Source: Populus alba
Lineage: Eukaryota; Streptophyta; Magnoliopsida; Malpighiales; Salicaceae
Direction of reading: 5' to 3'
DNA length: 64,000 bases
NCBI RefSeq assembly: GCF_005239225.2
Contig: NC_133289.1
Coordinates: 10,485,501-10,549,500 of the forward strand
The translations under genes and the position numbers were made by a program. Below are positions 60,875-64,000 of the stretch, piece by piece. How positions within the stretch are numbered: the stretch's first letter is position 1; each line of letters starts with the position of its first letter. The notes beneath the pieces were generated by a model. The model saw only the letters and a list, made by a program, of their open reading frames with translations. It was not told the DNA's origin and made no database searches.

Positions 60875-62700
60875 CACTATAAGATTTAATGGTTTTACCA
60901 ACAATAAATTATGTCGGTGTTTACACTAATATTCTGTCGATAATTATTTTATCGATGGATTTACGAATGGAAATTGTTCATAAAAAAAAACCTTGTCAAT
61001 AATTTCTGATATGTCAGTAAGTCTGTCATTAATTAAAAAAAAATTACCAATGACTTTACAGATGGACAATATATGCCAAAAAAATTTACCCACTTCATCT
61101 TGTTGGTAATTCCATTGGTGAGTTGCAGTGACATTTACAGTAATTCTTCCAACTCTTTGGCATATACTGATGGAATAATTTCGTCGGTGATTTAACAGTT
61201 GTAGTTGTATTTGCAGTAATTATTTTTCCAAAAAATAAGTTTGTCGATAATTATTTTTCCAACTATTTGGAATATATCGACAAAATAAGTTTGTCGGTAA
61301 CCCCGTCAATAATAATTTAAAAATATATTTTTAAAAAAAATCTATTGAACATAAACAGAAAATAATTTTAAAAAATAAATTTGTATAAAATTCAAGTATT
61401 TAAAGATCAATTATCTTAATATAAAAATCAAATATTTATTATAAATTTATACATTGAAATACAATGAAATTAGAACAAAGACGTTCGTTGGAGGAGGAGG
61501 AGGTTGGTCACTCTTGCACTCCTTGATCTAACAAGGTTGTCAACTCTAGAGATTGAGTGCTTGGGATTGATTGGAAGCACCTAACAGTTGAAACATTACA
61601 GGTTGTTTGCAAGTTCTCTGTTGTAGTGTTAGAGAGTCTGTACGCCCAATTTCTATCGAGTCCATCTAACGATCATGCCTCCAATCATAAATTTGAATTG
61701 AAATCCAAGTGGGTCAAAGAATTCTCCTCGTATCTCTCATTCAATTAGTTGTTATATATCTCTTGAAAATAAAAAATAAAAAAAAATAATCAAATTCAAG
61801 AAAATAATAACTAAGGAAAAAAATGGTTGAAAACCAACGTACCACAAAGTGTTGAGCTTGGATGTTGACGAATTGTTGCATTCTTTTTTGGCAATCATCA
61901 CTCCACACGTGCATTTCCATAAAAAACTCTATTAGGCTTGGCTCACATCTAAGAGTTGTAGCTTATAAGATAAAAATGTTGTGAGTTAAATATATTTATA
62001 AATAACAACAAATTTAAAAAATAGATTTGATTAAAATAAATCTTACCATCTGCTTCGCATGCAAAATGAATAGAACAGAGTCGTCGGTGTACATGGTAAT
62101 GAAAACGTGAATTTGTTGGCTTTGTTACCCCGCATCAAACTATGACTATCGTATGAAATGCTCAAACGTCACATGATGAATGTATTCCACCCATATATTC
62201 TTTAGGATATATGGCGGCTTGAAATCTTTTCGAACTACCACGTCATTTCAGCCTAGTAGAGCGCTTTCTTTAGCATATTTTTTAGATTTATTTTGCACCT
62301 TGTATTAAAAATCATGCAGCCTATATGGTACAAACATATTATCAATCAGTAAATGAAAAATGAAATTTTAATATTTGGAACTAAAAAAAATTATTCTAAT
62401 TTCAATGTTACCTAGTTGCAGCGTGATTCTCTCGAACTCTACTCGCAACATTATCATTTGCTTTATCCCACTCATATTTAGCCTTGCAATAAAAATTTAT
62501 TAAAAAAATTAATAATTTCAATAAAGTAAACAAATTAACATAATAAATAATAAAATTTTTAAGTTAATACTAACCTTAAATCTTGTAAGTCATGTATCGA
62601 CTTGCGGTTTCTATTCAGAATGTTTAGAAACTTAACTCTATTGAAATAATGAAATTTTCATCAATAATTTAAATGCCGATGTTATTATTTGAACAAACCT
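60875..62700 (-). mobile_element. CACTA (En/Spm) transposon remnant
   Basis: The left terminus reads CACTATAAGATTTAATGG at 60875, with the CACTA superfamily motif. About 60900-61310 holds subterminal repeats around words like tttgtcggtaat, tgtcgataatta and caactctttggcatatac in both orientations. The transposase relict is listed separately. No right-hand TAGTG terminus was found by eye, so the element may be truncated; its right boundary is arbitrary. Confidence 0.7.
61490..62640 (-). pseudogene. Ptta/En/Spm-type transposase relict
   Basis: Minus-strand pieces in collinear order: RKSIHDLQDL (near 62585), AKYEWDKANDNVASRVRENH (62410-62490), KPPYILKNIWVEYIHHVTFE (about 62150-62220), SQQIHVFITMYTDDSVLFIL (about 62060-62130), MHVWSDDCQKRMQQFVNIQA (61850-61925), then AYRLSNTTTENLQTTCNVST and IPSTQSLEL (61500-61680). 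These phrases match what I recall of the plant transposase (Ptta/En/Spm) family. Stops occur within several pieces, and splice-like junctions remain (for example gtacgttggt after the QHFV end). Non-functional. Confidence 0.75.
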
Positions 62701-63224
62701 CAATGTTTATGAATCTAGAAACAGATAAATTTAATGAAATATTATTTGTTCATAAATTCTTAAAAAAAACCAACTCAAAGCAAAACAAACTTACAAATTG
62801 ATATATTTTGGTGTAAAAATATAAAAAGCATGTAGGAAAACATTTAATAATTTATAATGTTTTAAATAAAAAAAACTATAGAATTAAATTTTCAATCAGT
62901 TCAATATTAAAAAAAATCGATAAATATAATTTTTTTAAAAAAGAAGAAGACAATCTTAGGAAAAAGAAAAAAAACATGTAAAACCAAAAACAAATGTGTC
63001 GAAAAACACAATAAAGAAAAAAAGAAGAACAAAACACAAAAAAATAAATAAAAAAAAAAACATGTAAAAAAACTACAATACTTTCCGGCACGTTTTAGAA
63101 TATTAGTTAATTAGTTATAATGTTAGCATGCATTAAGGGTATCACTCAAAAGCTTTTAGGGATTCGTGTGTGTGTGTATAGTTATGGATTATAAACAGTA
63201 GAGTATTACTCATTATTATTTATT
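62701..63224. other. A+T-rich spacer
   Basis: Long A/T and purine runs (62930-63070); no gene recognised. Confidence 0.35.
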
Positions 63225-63375
63225 GATAGTGATAAAAGTTATTTTTATTTAAAAATATATTAAAATAATATTTTTTATTTTTAAAATTTTAATTTTAATA
63301 TTAATATATCAAAATAATCTAAAAATATTAAAAAATTAATTTAAATTTTAAATTTTTTTTTAAAAAAATATAATG
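63225..63375. repeat. AT-rich interspersed repeat copy
   Basis: Contains ttaaaaatatattaaaataa and tattaatatatcaaaataat, the family core. Confidence 0.5.
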
Positions 63376-63619
63376 GATCTTAATACTTAAACTTGGCTTA
63401 GATTCATATATTTAGAATTTAGCTATTTAAATTTAATCAATTAATATTTTCAATTTAGAAGGGCAGGCCTTGCTTTCTCGTTAAACCCAGAAGGCCATTT
63501 AATTTGAAACCTAGGCGAGTAATAAGCCAACCATACTCGAGCGGCTGTGCAGCAAAGCAGAGAAGTTGTTCTCTGATCTGATTGGCTAAACCAAAATAGC
63601 AATGGAGAGAGTGGTATTC

Positions 63620-63628
63620 TATAAATAA
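63620..63628 (+). promoter_or_regulatory. TATA box of a gene beyond the right edge
   Basis: TATAAATAA followed by a pyrimidine-rich leader. Upstream 63470-63600 is less A+T-rich than the preceding sequence, as in a proximal promoter. Confidence 0.55.
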
Positions 63629-63649
63629 ACCCAAACCATACTCGCATCC

Positions 63650-64000
63650 TTTAACCTCTCGAAGCATCATCTCTCTCTCTCTCTCTCGATCCCAAACTTC
63701 CTTTCAACCTGTTTTTCAATCCTCCAATTTCCCTCCAAAATTTATGGAAAATTCCCTTACTTTCTCTACAATTACCCTAAACCCACTAAAACCCTAATCT
63801 TCTTTCTTTCTTTCTTTTAGATACTTCCTCTAGGGTATATCAAATTAATCAACTACCTACTCACAATTACTCTTGCTTTATTTTCCTATTTTTCTTTGTC
63901 AATTGTCTAATTTATTTGTGGGTTTTCTTTTCTCTCTTGCCTATTGAAGAATTATCATTCCTTTGTTCAAATCGTTGCTTGGTTTTTAGATTAGGGTTTT
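63650..64000 (+). other. Probable 5' leader (with intron) of a gene running off the window
   Basis: A CT-rich leader includes a (CT)n run at about 63670-63688. A telo-box AAACCCTAA lies at 63788-63796, common near start sites of plant housekeeping and growth genes, and ttagggttt recurs at the very end. No long open frame starts here, so the coding region or a 5' UTR intron continues past 64000. The gene's identity is not visible. Confidence 0.5.

Noticed and set aside
63224..63230. gatagtgat as the right CACTA terminus
   Set aside because: Only TAGTG matches; the adjoining bases do not mirror CACTATAAGATTT.

Overview
The window looks like nuclear DNA of a woody eudicot, most probably poplar or a close relative in the Salicaceae. 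The grounds are the gene families and intron structure, the strong A+T richness, and dense AT-rich interspersed repeats of the kind I associate with Populus. This is recognition from memory, not a database match.

Four genes look intact. A five-exon HIPP metal-binding gene lies at 13.0-14.5 kb (+). An intronless P-class PPR gene lies at 30.7-33.5 kb (+). A two-exon acylphosphatase lies at 42.0-42.6 kb (+). An intronless SAUR gene lies at 59.6-60.0 kb (+). From memory, HIPP, acylphosphatase and SAUR homologues also sit close together on Arabidopsis chromosome 5 (around At5g03310-At5g03380), so the window may be an expanded collinear block interrupted by transposons and the PPR gene. At the right edge (from about 63.6 kb) there is a promoter and leader for a gene beyond the window.

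The left 4.4 kb is a mosaic of broken genes: a HIPP last-exon copy with an internal patch from another exon and a hydrophobic tail in place of the CaaX box, and a minus-strand plastid-type histidyl-tRNA synthetase that stops after six exons, plus a second copy of its exon 3.

The rest is repeat-rich. It includes a GGAAAGTGTTTTCC-type element (6-7 kb), a Helitron-like element carrying a ~150-bp tandem array (17.6-18.9 kb), a 14-bp perfect inverted repeat flanking ~270 bp (20.5-20.8 kb), a hAT MITE with perfect 8-bp target duplication (42.9 kb), a tandemly duplicated 3.5-5.3 kb module (44.3-53.1 kb) containing a Ty3/gypsy gag relict and nested insertions, a plant-mobile-domain relict (55.1 kb), a complete TRIM retroelement with LTRs, PBS, PPT and 5-bp target duplication (57.5-57.95 kb), and a CACTA element with a decayed Ptta/En/Spm transposase (60.9-62.7 kb).

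No prokaryotic system, CRISPR array or rRNA gene was seen. The most novel-looking objects are the rearranged HIPP copy with the hydrophobic tail, the truncated HisRS locus, the hydrophobic ORF overlapping the acylphosphatase start codon, and the indel-riddled tandem module.
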